A DNA stretch of 64,000 nt, taken from contig NW_025937525.1 of NCBI RefSeq assembly GCF_000764305.2, forward strand, positions 47,860-111,859. The letters run 5' to 3'. The notes beneath the pieces were generated by a model. The model searched no databases. It saw nothing but the letters and a program-made list of their open reading frames with translations, and had not been told where the DNA came from. A program made the translations under genes and the position numbers. Source of the stretch: Hyalella azteca. Its lineage: Eukaryota; Arthropoda; Malacostraca; Amphipoda; Hyalellidae. Below, one piece after another: positions 11,334-21,530 of this stretch (the first letter of the stretch is position 1; each line of letters begins with the position of its first letter).

Positions 11334-11640
11334 AAATTCAAAACTTCTCACAAATTACACTGTGTTTCGTATAATAATATTATGTCACATCTACATTATC
11401 CGCGCTTTATTCGCGGCTGTTGTTTCCCGATAAAAAATATCTTTGCAGATACAGTTTCCTTCAAACATTTCTCCTTAAACAATGATTCTCATACTAATGT
11501 TAAGTCCTATCACATGCAAATCCTTGAAATAGGTAAAGTTAGATCTTTTTCGCCAGGTTTTTCTCCATATTATGATTTTATTTGGCAATATTCACACCCA
11601 ATCGCCAGCCAAAGGGGCAGAGGCAAGCTCAATCATTAGG

Positions 11641-11842
11641 TTTCAAGTGACAATCGCACGGTTTATAGTGACAATCGCACGGTTTCTAGTGACAATCGCA
11701 CGGTTTCTAGTGACAATCGCCCGGTTTCTATTGACAATCGCACGGTTTCTAGTGACAATCGCACGATTTCTAGTGACAATCGCACGGTTTATAGTGACAA
11801 TCGCACGATTTCTAGTAACAATCATACGGTTTATAGTGATAA
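11641..11842 (+). repeat. 21-bp minisatellite, block 1
   Basis: About nine to ten copies of GTTTCTAGTGACAATCGCACG. Because 21 is a multiple of three, both strands are open (repeating ARFLVTI and RAIVTRN), which explains the ORFs here; they are not genes. The same unit and its right flank recur at 12554. Confidence 0.95.
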
Positions 11843-11943
11843 TCGTCATCAACAAATCATCATCAAATCACATCAAACACAAATTTCATAAAATTGACTG
11901 ATGGGCAAGTGAAATTCCGTCGTCTCACTTGACTTTTCTCAAG

Positions 11944-12172
11944 CGGTAAGTGGATATTCGTACCGCTGACAGCGATAAGGGGATATCGTAACGATGGCAG
12001 TGATGCGAGGATATTTGTAACGATGGCAGCGATAAGCGGATATTTGTACCACTGGCAGCGTAAGGGGATATTCGTAACGATGGCACCCATATGAGAATAT
12101 TTTTAACGATGGCAGCGATAAGTGCATGGATATTCGTCCTGCTGGTAACGATAAGAGGATATTCGTAAGGTA
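11944..12172 (+). repeat. About 30-bp degenerate tandem repeat
   Basis: Seven to eight degenerate copies of a unit like GATGGCAGCGATAAGGGGA followed by TATTCGTAAC. Both strands are partly open by periodicity; no gene. Confidence 0.85.
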
Positions 12173-12542
12173 ACATGGGCAGCGCGCCCACCCCTTTTTT
12201 AAAACTAAATTGGTGATGAAGTTTTAATTGATTCAAGGTAGTTCATTGTTTTTTTTAAAGTTACAACTAATGAGGAATGTATGATGTGAATTAGGTTCAT
12301 TTATATAGAGATATTCAATTTTAGTGAAGCACATTTTGTAAAAAGTGTCAAAATGGGCCCATTGCCCCTCCCCTGGGGCGATGGACCCATGGGCTTGGGG
12401 CAAGGCGCCCACCCCTGGTCCCTTTACCCCAATTGCATATTTTTTGTTTTAAAGATGATAAAACAACACTTTACAGTGTAACATAAAAAAATGTAACAAA
12501 AATATTACAGTCATTCGTTTATTACCAACTTAAAAATCATAT
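12170..12542 (+). mobile_element. Dispersed repeat R1, copy 1
   Basis: About 370 bp with an inverted copy at 30788-31160. Landmarks are GGGCAGCGCGCCCACCCC, CATTTTGTAAAAAGTGTCAA, ATGGGCTTGGGGCAAGGCGC, CCCTGGTCCCTTTACC and AAACAACACTTTACAGT. The GC-rich centre stands out against AT-rich flanks. No coding potential; an unclassified interspersed element. Confidence 0.75.
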
Positions 12543-12553
12543 CCTTAACTTGA

Positions 12554-12703
12554 AGGTTTCTAGTGACAATCGCACGGTTTCTAGTGACAATCGCACGGTT
12601 TCTAGTGACAATCGCACGGTTTCTAGTGACAATCGCACGGTTTCTAGTGTCAATCGCAGGTTTCTAGTGACAAGCCCCGCCGTTTCTAGTGACAATCGTC
12701 ACC
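12554..12703 (+). repeat. 21-bp minisatellite, block 2
   Basis: Seven copies of the block 1 unit. Both blocks are followed by the same sequence (CAACAAATCATCATC ... TTTCATAAAA ... TTGACTGATGGGCAA), so a segment of at least 230 bp including the array was duplicated. Repeat R1 lies between the copies. Confidence 0.95.
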
Positions 12704-12789
12704 AACAAATCATCATCGAATCATATCAATCATAAATTTCATAAAAATTGACTGATGGGCAAATAAAATCCCGTCATCTTACTTGGCTC

Positions 12790-14085
12790 GTCTTATTAGC
12801 AATTAAATTTTATCCGCATTTAAAAATTCTCAATCACACTAATGTTAATTTACTGCAAACTACTCAATTGCTCGTAACCTCGCTGCATTACAATACGTTT
12901 GTCATCCATCTTTCTTATATCCGTACTCAGCCTTTTACACCTCGGTGTTCGTTGAATTCCATTTACACGGTGATTTTCATCATTCATGAAGTGCCTCGAG
13001 TTCTGCGTGTTTAAGTTCTTTAATATAAGGAACAAAGACACCTTCAACCTTCAGCGCTTCGAGATTCATCACAGGTAAAAAACAAGGCAACGTCTTTTTA
13101 ACGCGAGAACAAACGACAAACACCTGCCATCCAGAACAAAAATGATGCTCTACTAAACTCTCAGAAGCAATATGGCGCATATCTCTCCCGTGTACCCGTT
13201 ATTTAAGAATTCAAGCAGGCAGGCAGTTTCAAGACTTGAAATAAAATAAACTAAAACCATCTTATCGTTGTCAAGACACGTTTCCTAATCAGGATGAGCT
13301 AACATAACCTATACCAAATCTCGCTCAATAATGCTGGCCACTTCCTTTAATTGCTCATAAAGTTCCATAATTCACGCATCCTGCGTACCCCTGAGTTCTA
13401 TCTGAACGCTCTGCATAACAACTGATCTAAATGTTCCAAATTCAATCAGATTTTTATGAATATCTTGTTCATCATTGATTTTCTCTAATGCTTTTTCTTT
13501 CTCAGATAAGAAATGTAAATCGAAAATTTAAGAATTTAGTTCAAGTATGTCAATTTGCCCTTTGTTACTCAAGTGTGAACTTTCAACGGTAGAACCCTGT
13601 ACAACAACTATTAAATTAAGTTTATCAGAGTAAGTGTTTGTCAATCTTCATTTAAATTTTTAATTAAAGTTTGTGGCTATTTAATTTAATATATTTTGGG
13701 TTCTTTTATTATCCTAAAAGAGATCTTCCATAATTTCTTATTTCAAATGCGACAATCCATTGTATCCTACAGGAAATGTAGGTTGCCACTATAGCTGCGC
13801 AATGCACAGATGGGAGTGCAATATTAAAAATGGGATGATTGCTTCTCTGGAAAAACAACATTTATTTGCTTAAATTCACATGCATTTCATCATTTGTTGT
13901 CGACTAGCTGACGTTCAGTTTATATTTATATATATTCAAGCTTAAATAAGTCACTCAATTATATTTCACTTTGCTAATGTAAATTTGTGTGTTTTTAATT
14001 ACCAATGTTCATTTTCAATACCGTTATTTTAATTTTGTGGTACCTCATTATTATTGCAAGTCGTTTTTTCATTGTATACTGTTAC
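12790..14085. other. Intergenic, no supported gene
   Basis: The minus-strand ORF at 13180-12980 (66 codons) matches no family I can name. The rest is AT-rich with no repeats longer than a few bases. Confidence 0.4.
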
Positions 14086-14091
14086 ACATTC

Positions 14092-14342
14092 CGTATTGTA
14101 ATAACAGCGGTGACAGCTACAGTCATTAGGCCGAATATACTGTAGCACGTAGCCGATTCATGATGCAGCAGAAGTCTCGCAGCTTGTTGGGCTTTGAAAA
14201 CGAAACTCACTGCACCAACGCTGGGCTTAACCGCCCGGCCACCTGGTCTTATTTGACCAGAACTCTCACAGGTAATTAGGATCAAACCCCCAACTCACTA
14301 CTCCTATCTTGGTACTCTGATCTTGAAGCACTCGGCCACCCT
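14092..14342 (-). mobile_element. tRNA-derived SINE, copy 1
   Basis: The minus strand starts GGGTGGCCGAGTGCTT, resembling a tRNA A box (TGGCNNAGTGG), then has GGGGGTTTGATCC, a degenerate B box. A body shared with 60838-61093 follows: AGAGTACCAAGAT, TTCTGGTCA, GGCCGGGCGGTTAAGC and GAATCGGC. It ends in an ATT-rich tail. The family should be transcribed by RNA polymerase III and mobilised by a LINE. Confidence 0.75.
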
Positions 14343-14344
14343 TC

Positions 14345-15812
14345 CGTCCCTCTCGGTCACTGATCTATTGGTCTCTATAATGCTGGCGTATAATGTAATG
14401 AGATAATAGTTTCATTATATGCTGACAACACAATATATGCTGACTCGTCTTGAGTCGTTGCTTTATTATTTATATTGTATCATGATATTTTATATCATTC
14501 TCTTTCCCAATATTGCAGTGCTCTGAAATTAGAACAAAAACAACGTGTGGGACAAAGACCTTAGTTGGCCTCGATATTATGCAGTTTGATTGCAGCTTCC
14601 TTTATTTCACGGACTTCAACATCTTCAACATCTTATTCATTATTCAAATCAACATCTTATTCATTAATTTATCGCAGGGTACAGATATGATAAGCTTATC
14701 ACGTTATACGATCGTGGTCTTTCAGACCCATATTCTTAGACGTGCCGCCATGACAGATACGCTTTAGGTTGACGTATTTTATGCAAGAATAAAAATATTT
14801 CCTTCGCAGCCAAATTTCTTCTTTTGCTAAAGCTTTTCTCACTTAATTTTATGTTTTCAATTCCCATTCTGAATGTCTCATCACTACTCGTAAGCGGACC
14901 TCCTTATTGAGGTCTGAGGAAAACAACTAGTGTCAAAGTATTGCGGATCGTTCAGCCGTGTATTTAAATTTCCTTCAACAAAGCTGCATACGAAATGCAA
15001 TTGTTGACTTCCAGATTTCTTCAATCTTCAATTGCTCGAAAATTGAGAATTTGGAACAGCATTTATTACAATCACTATCCTGACATGATTTTATGAGCTT
15101 GAGTATGATATGCCTTCGTTCCAAATGACATTAAATTTGATATTTTTGAGAACGATCACTGCCTACATAAATGATTGGTCTGGATCTCAGCGGATAGATC
15201 GTACATTGCTTGAACCTTCGAACTATTATTCTTGCATTTTTGTCATTTCATTTTTATTTCAAAGGCACTTCCGAGGAGAGCGCCTTCGACAGAATCGCAC
15301 AATCTAAATTTATTTCCGTTTACACGCTTCTCTTTTTAAATAATTTTCACGCGAGCTGGCTCTTCAGTTTCTTTGTATTTAATATATTGAATCTTGATCA
15401 AGTTCGTCTTGAATATGGAGAATTTTTTTGGGACATCATGTCAGTGTTGATGGCCGTAAAAATAAAATATTTTTTACGACCTCGCAGCTGAAATTTTCAG
15501 CAAGGCTGTAATAGTGAAATGTTGCGCTCAATGTTTTATGATTTGATTAATGCTTACGAATGGTCACTGTTTTGTGCAAAAATTACACATTTGGATTTAT
15601 TTGATTTGTTTAATTGATATTATAAAGGATCGAAATAATGCAATGATAAGCACTGATATATCCATCAACCATTTACTATATTATGAATAGACAGGTGCAC
15701 GGATAATTTTTACCAAACGATGCACTTGTTTGCAGGGATCATTTTCGATCCAAGTGTAGAATGAAATTCAGAAGAGAACTCGACCATGTTTCTCATGGGC
15801 GTGATGATGCGG
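14345..15812. other. Intergenic, no supported gene
   Basis: AT-rich. ORFs at 14513-14767, 15110-15307 and 15210-15491 lack domain character, cysteine patterning or credible splice context. Confidence 0.4.
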
Positions 15813-15813
15813 A

Positions 15814-16062
15814 ACTGGTATAGCGAGTGAGGGTCGACTGGTATAGCGAGTGACGGTCGGCTGGTATAGCGAGTGAGGGTCGGTTGGTGTGGCGAGTGAG
15901 GGTCGGCTGGTATAGCGAGTGAGGGTCGACTGGTATAGCGAGTGAGGGTCGGCTGGTGTGGCGAGTGAGGGTCGGCTGGTATAGCGAGTGAGGGTCGGCT
16001 GGTAGAGGGTCGACTGGTGTGGCGAGTGAGGGTCGACTGGTGTGGCGAGTGAGGGTTGGCTA
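15814..16062 (+). repeat. 23-bp minisatellite, about 11 copies
   Basis: Unit TGGTATAGCGAGTGAGGGTC plus three bases (G[GA]C), alternating with a TGGTGTGGCG variant. One copy is shortened near 16000 (GGTAGAGGGTC). The overlapping 125-126 codon minus-strand ORFs rich in Ser/Pro/His are by-products of the array. Confidence 0.95.
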
Positions 16063-16471
16063 ATATCTGCGGAGTAGCAGAGGGCAATGCTTGTTAAAAG
16101 CAGGAACCTATGCTCATCAATGTGCATTGTAACACGAGTGAATGCCATTCAATGTTTCCAGAATCCGGATCAAAGTTTATCGATGTTAATCAGAATCAAT
16201 GATATCATTTCGTAATAAGTCGATGATATTTCAACATAAAATATTAATATTCGTGAAAAAAACTTTTGCGTATTTATCGCTCTTATGCTTATACCATAAT
16301 AATCGCGTGATCTTAACTCGATAAATTCAAAACAAAATTGGGAGATGTTGCATCGTCATAGACGACCCAAAGACCTGATTGAGAAGTCCCTCGTCGGTGA
16401 TGGAGGAGCACCACACGTTGGCGCTGCTCAGGAAGAATATTTGATTCGGTGAGAACTGCTCCAGCCCTGAC

Positions 16472-16632
16472 AAGAGGGGCTCGACCCCCCGGCAGGAGAG
16501 GCTCGACCCCCGGCAGGAGAGGCTCGACCCCCTGGCAGGAGAGGCTCGACCCCCTGGCAGGAGAGGCTCCAACAGGAGAGGCTCGACCCCCGGCAGGAGA
16601 GGCTCGACCCCCGGCAGGAGAGGCTCGACCTA
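16472..16632 (+). repeat. GC-rich minisatellite (GAGAGGCTCGACCCC), about seven copies
   Basis: Repeats of about 22-24 bp with the core GGCAGGAGAGGCTCGACCCC. It is strikingly GC-rich for this window and open in several frames on both strands, producing short repetitive ORFs. Confidence 0.9.
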
Positions 16633-17169
16633 GTGTTCCTGCACGTACAGCTGGTAGGCCAAGTATGCCTCACTTAGGCCGCCGCTGTCAGCGATGTTCT
16701 CACCCTGCTTAGGAAGTAGGAATGAGTGGAAATAGGAATGAGTGGAACGAAATATTTACCAGTTAACAATAAAATTAACAAAAATGTTGAAATATAATCA
16801 GCACAGTAACTCAGAATAACCCAGTAGACAAGGTACTTTCACTCAGTGCAACTCGTGTTCCCAATAACTGATATATTACTATACGATGTTGACAGATGTA
16901 GACCTACAAACACTTCCCTAGGTAATGTGGTAGAATGTCTATTGTCTTTGTGCTCGACTCCATGAGAGCAGAAGATGACTGTGAGAAAACTAGTAGCTTT
17001 TTTTTATCAGAAGTTTTTATTAATTTCAATACTTGTACAGGTCGAATTTTTGCTAAAAGAGCATAAGGAATGAGCAGTCTCATTCTCGCGCTCAACTAAC
17101 CGCCGCAGTGTTATTGCCCGGTACAACTCAAGTACTGCAGACATGCACTTCGTGCATGTCTGGATATAT

Positions 17170-18044
17170 ACGTGCGATTGATGACCAGAGAATTAGTTGA
17201 TTTATATTTTCAGGGAATGGAACTTTTCTTCAGATGACGGTAGATCAAAAGGCAAATTTCAGGAAGTAGTCTTTCTTTATTAACGACGTTTCGAATGCAA
17301 CAAACATTCATTTTCAAGTTAGAAGAGGCATTAAATATTGACATTTTGGTGGAAATAAATAGGATACACAGTAAAATTTTGGACCAAAAATTATTCGGAA
17401 AACTCAGAGTTCAGACAAATCCTAAACTACGACAAACTACGACATTGGACAGCCGTTTCTCCTACCACAAGAGACAAGCTCACAAGCAGACCAGGTCTCA
17501 AAGTATTAAAATCGAGCAGCATCATCTCAAGATCGTCGATGAATTCGATAGGCTCCGTGACACCCTTGGCAACAAAATTAAACCCCGGACTTTACCGAAC
17601 TACGGCTCCTGCAAAAAAGCGAAAGTTCTCCAAGAGGCCGGTGTATTCTATAAATTTTACTTCAAAGAAGGTTGTAGACTTCTTCACGTTATGGCCCGAC
17701 AACAACCGACCGACGATAGCTGAACCCCTCATCTCTACAGATTGGACTCCAGCTATCTATCATCTGACTACCGGATTTGTCTGAACTCTGAGTTTTCCGA
17801 ATAATTTTTGGTCCAAAATTTTACTGTGTATCCTATTTACTTATATTATGTACTTATTTCCACCAAAATGTCAATATTTAATGCCTCTTCTAACTTGAAA
17901 ATGAATGATTGTTGCATTCGAAACGTCGTTAATAAAGAAAGACTACTTCCTGAAATTTGCCTTTTGATCTACCGTCATCTGAAGAAAAGTTCCATTCCCT
18001 GAAAATATAAATCAACTAATTCTCTGGTCATCAATCGCACGTGT
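17170..18044. mobile_element. Foldback Penelope-like unit 1
   Basis: Inverted arms at about 17170-17422 and 17773-18044 are nearly identical and run from GATGACCAGAGAATTAGTTG inward to CTCAGAGTTCAGACAAATCC. The right arm holds CTTGAAAAT, GAATG, a loop, CATTC and GAAACGTC at 17894-17927, the same arrangement as the hammerhead-like core of the other two foldback units. The 350-bp centre is open (parts of the ORF 17295-17723, with DRLRDTLGNKIKPRTLP) but I do not recognise it. Assignment to Penelope-like elements rests on similarity of layout to the 25.1-kb unit. Confidence 0.6.
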
Positions 18045-18356
18045 ATAAACAATTAAATTCTGCCATCTAATACTAATGTCTGGATATATATGGATATATG
18101 CACTTGCTAATTGGACAATACTAGATATTCCCTTCTAGCTCAAGCTATAATACTGGACATGGACAACTAACCTGCGTATTAATTGCATTGGCATGCGCCC
18201 CAGGAATTAGGTAGTCGAATTTGTCGAACGCGGAATTTGTCCGGAAAAAAATCCTTCACGCCACCGGCGGATCGAATCTTGATGAACTTGGAAGGTTAAA
18301 TTTTCATCAAGGGATAAACTTGGAGTGTAAAATGAGGATCTTGATGAACTTTGAGG

Positions 18357-18408
18357 TTTATGTTAGGTTAGGTAAGGTTAGTCAGGTAAGGGTAGGTCAG
18401 GTTAGAAA
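18357..18408 (+). repeat. Degenerate TTAGG-like stretch
   Basis: Imperfect repeats of GTTAGGT/AGGTCAGG. They resemble the arthropod telomeric pentamer but are short and degenerate. Similar scraps lie at 40727-40740, 43195-43250 and 44446-44457. Confidence 0.4.
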
Positions 18409-18602
18409 ATTCGAATTCAACTCCTTTCTTTATGTTTAGCCCATGTTTAGCCATCACTATAGGCTAAACATAAATAGCCAATTTTTGGCTACCAATATTG
18501 TGGGCTCGTGATTTTATATATTTTTCATTAAAACCTGCATGATCTCCTTTAAAACTTGCAAGAAATGCACTGAGAATAAACTCGAGTTGTTCGATCTACA
18601 CC

Positions 18603-18830
18603 GCATTCCTGTTTGCTCATCATACTAGTGATGCATAATGGAAGCATTCCTGTCTACGCTTTACATTGATGATGCTTAATGGAAGCATTCCTGTCTGCCC
18701 ATTACATTTGTAATGCTTAATGGAAGCATTCATGTCTGACCATTACATTTGTAATGCCTAATGGTAATGTTTGCAATTTACATAGGTAATGGTTAATAGA
18801 AGCATTCTTGTCTGCTCATTACATTTGCAT
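18603..18830 (+). repeat. About 41-bp tandem repeat, five imperfect copies
   Basis: Unit begins CATTCCTGTCTGCCCATTAC and ends AATGCTTAATGGAAG. The later copies are diverged. Confidence 0.85.
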
Positions 18831-19048
18831 CCATGAGTTAAATCAAGAGCCTGCCTTTATTCATGTAAGAAAAATGGATTATTGGAGCTTCGAGTATACG
18901 ATTTGGACCACTTAAAGTTGCGTTTGTCTGTGAATTTATCTAAGCGAATGATTTTAATATTTAACGTCGTGAGGAATTTTAAAACTTTATATATAACACT
19001 TTCCTTCTGAAGGCAATTAATTGTTCAAAAAATAGTATTAAAATATTC

Positions 19049-19084
19049 TCAATAGAATAAAATTAATTAATTTTATTCTATTGA
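19049..19084. repeat. Perfect 36-bp palindrome
   Basis: TCAATAGAATAAAATTAA is followed directly by its exact reverse complement, with no spacer. AT-only apart from the two outer C/G pairs and one inner G/C pair per arm. Confidence 0.95.
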
Positions 19085-19338
19085 CGGCTATACAGTCGAT
19101 GCCAGGGAATGGTCATCATTACAATGCGTATGGTTATTCTACAATGTAAAGTCACAGTGTGATCTTGTGATTACCGCGGCTAAAGCAACGTGCCAAGCTT
19201 CCCTAATGACTGCGATGCTCGCAAGATGAGGGCGATAAAGAAGTGCAATAATTGAGCGATGGCGGCGAATGCTTTATTTCAGCTCCGTCAATCTGTTACT
19301 ATAATAAGTTGAGAGGATCTCCAGCCTCGTCAGTTGAG

Positions 19339-19388
19339 GTGATATTATATTATATTATATTATATTATATTATATTATATTATATTAT
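19339..19388 (+). repeat. (ATATT)n microsatellite
   Basis: About ten perfect copies of a five-base unit TTATA. Confidence 0.97.
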
Positions 19389-19389
19389 G

Positions 19390-21530
19390 GTGAAATGTCT
19401 ACCCCCCTTTTGATATATAAATTTCTTCATTATGAAGACGTTAAATTTCTGCTTTTTAGCGTGCTCTCTGAGCTGTGATAAGTAAATTGGAAAAAAGGAA
19501 ATTGGATAAGGAAATTGGAAAAAAAATTACAAAGCAATGATGTAAATGACCCATGCATGAATTAAGTGCGGGTGACCATGAACTAATACTTAGGTATAAG
19601 GCTAATCTTTGTTTTTATTTATTTTTATAGAAGTTCTTCTTAGAGGCAAATGAACCTATGATTAGGAATAACATCACGAGTCCACCAACGTTTTTTGGAA
19701 GAAATATTTCATAGAACTATGAAGCTATTGTATAGTGAATTTAGTACATTGTTCACCAAAAATGGCAGTAGGATTGTGAGATGGACTGTATGAGCAACAT
19801 TGTCGTAATCGTGATCCCTATATACTGCAGAACCCTCTATCCTGATGACTAGGTGGTATTGAAATGCAACATCTTTTGTAAAAAAATTAATGTGACGTCA
19901 AATAGCATATGTGCCCAAGCGTGATTTCATTCACTTTAATTCGTTTAAAAATCTCCTTCTAAGCAAACTCTTACAGCTCCATAAATATCGTTATTTAATT
20001 CCAGATGATTTAATCATTAGGTCTCATAAAATATAATTTGATTATTTAATCAATGGATGAATGAATGCAGAGTTTTTTACTTATTGATGCAAATCGGTTC
20101 AATGAAGCTCATCTTCAGGTTGCAGTATTGGTTCAAATTGGTGTTTTATTGGTTGATTTCTACATTCCCTGCCATTTTGTAATCAAGAGAATTTTACAAT
20201 GAAAATACATTGAAAAATATTATCATCTCGAATATCAATGATTATTTTAAGGGAATATGATTAAAACTTGTAATCTCTGTATTCGAAATGTAGCCTCTAG
20301 ACAGCATGACTCGACATGAAAGTATTTTTACGATGAGTTTTTATCAAGAAATAGTGGAGCAATTTAAGCCCCACCTTGATGTGGAATTTAATATTAACTT
20401 AATTAACACGCGCTGGCCCTGAACTCGTGCAACGAATAGCTTCGAGCTTCATATATTCGTGACAGAAATTCTTCAGCGCCATTGTTAAGGTTGGGTTGCT
20501 ATTGCAAACGTGCTTAGAAGTCTAGCTCCGCAGAGTGATATTTTCTAGTCATTGCTGTACAGCCAATTGTTAGAGTTTAAAAGCGAATTTACATTCAATC
20601 CAGCATTCTATGTTCATTGTCAGTGACATTGAACATAGAATGTCTATGTTTTGCAAATATGTTTTTTGCATCATGTATTATTTATAAATTAACAGTTACA
20701 TTTTGAATAAACAATTTTAAATAATTATTTTCATGGTGAAATTACGAATATTAAACCGATTAGCTCATATTAAATATTATATTAACCGAATATTAAACCG
20801 ATTAGCTCAGTTATTTTTCATTGAAAAACAACTTATTTCTGATTTACTTCATAAGAGAATCAAATTCACCGACGATGAAATATCTGTTCCTCTGAACGTA
20901 TCGAGAGCGCTATTAAAAGTTTCTGTTAGCTCGAACTTACGGGAGTGCCTGATTTTCAAGATTAGGTAATAACTTCCGATTTTTATTACTTAGGCGTTCG
21001 AATCTATCTAGCTAGAAATCTAATTTAGTTCAAATATTCTGCAATCCAAATTTCACACGACGTTTTGGACTCGCAAATGTAATCAAAAAGAGATATTCAG
21101 TTTCATGTGCATGACTCGCAAAAAGTATCGAAGGGGGCTTGAACCAGCGCCAATTAGTGTAAAAATATGAACGAAAAATATATTATATGAAGTTTTCATG
21201 CATGGAAAAAGGAATTTTCAGTTGCTTTATATATATATATATATATATATACTCATGTTTTTTTCACAATTTTTCATTGTAATCGAAAACATACTTTACA
21301 CTAAGGTTGCAATACTCGCATGTCAATACCACCGTTGGAATTACATTTGGACTCGTTCAATATTTGTTCTATGATTGGCTCTAATATTTGCACTCTGCAT
21401 CTGGAAATCGTGCGCTCCACCAGATCCAATTTAAATTCGCTCAACTATTCATAAGCTAGAGAAAGAATTTTATCGCTATTAGTTCAACGCTTGGCTTAAG
21501 TCTACACACGTGTATTGCTGCTACAACAGG
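19390..21530. other. Upstream region of gene 2, nothing recognised
   Basis: AT-rich, with an (AT)n run at 21228-21252 and a small direct duplication (CGAATATTAAACCGATTAGCTC) at 20746-20808. No clear TATA box or initiator can be assigned for gene 2. The ORF at 20733-20969 spans the small duplication and looks fortuitous. Confidence 0.4.

Noticed and set aside
11572..12236. ORFs with repeating ARFLVTI, RAIVTRN and YEYPL patterns on both strands
   Set aside because: Unit lengths divisible by three keep minisatellites open in several frames; these are not proteins.
12980..13180. 66-codon minus-strand ORF as a transposase fragment
   Set aside because: Some resemblance in feel to transposase linkers, but no catalytic motif or family word could be named.
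15710..16148. 125-126 codon Ser/Pro/His-rich minus-strand ORFs
   Set aside because: Products of the 23-bp minisatellite; two overlapping frames are equally open.
16327..16712. Repetitive 81-87 codon ORFs that look like secreted repeat proteins
   Set aside because: They come from the GC-rich minisatellite and are open on both strands.
18357..18408. True telomeric array
   Set aside because: Only a few degenerate TTAGG-like words; too short and irregular.
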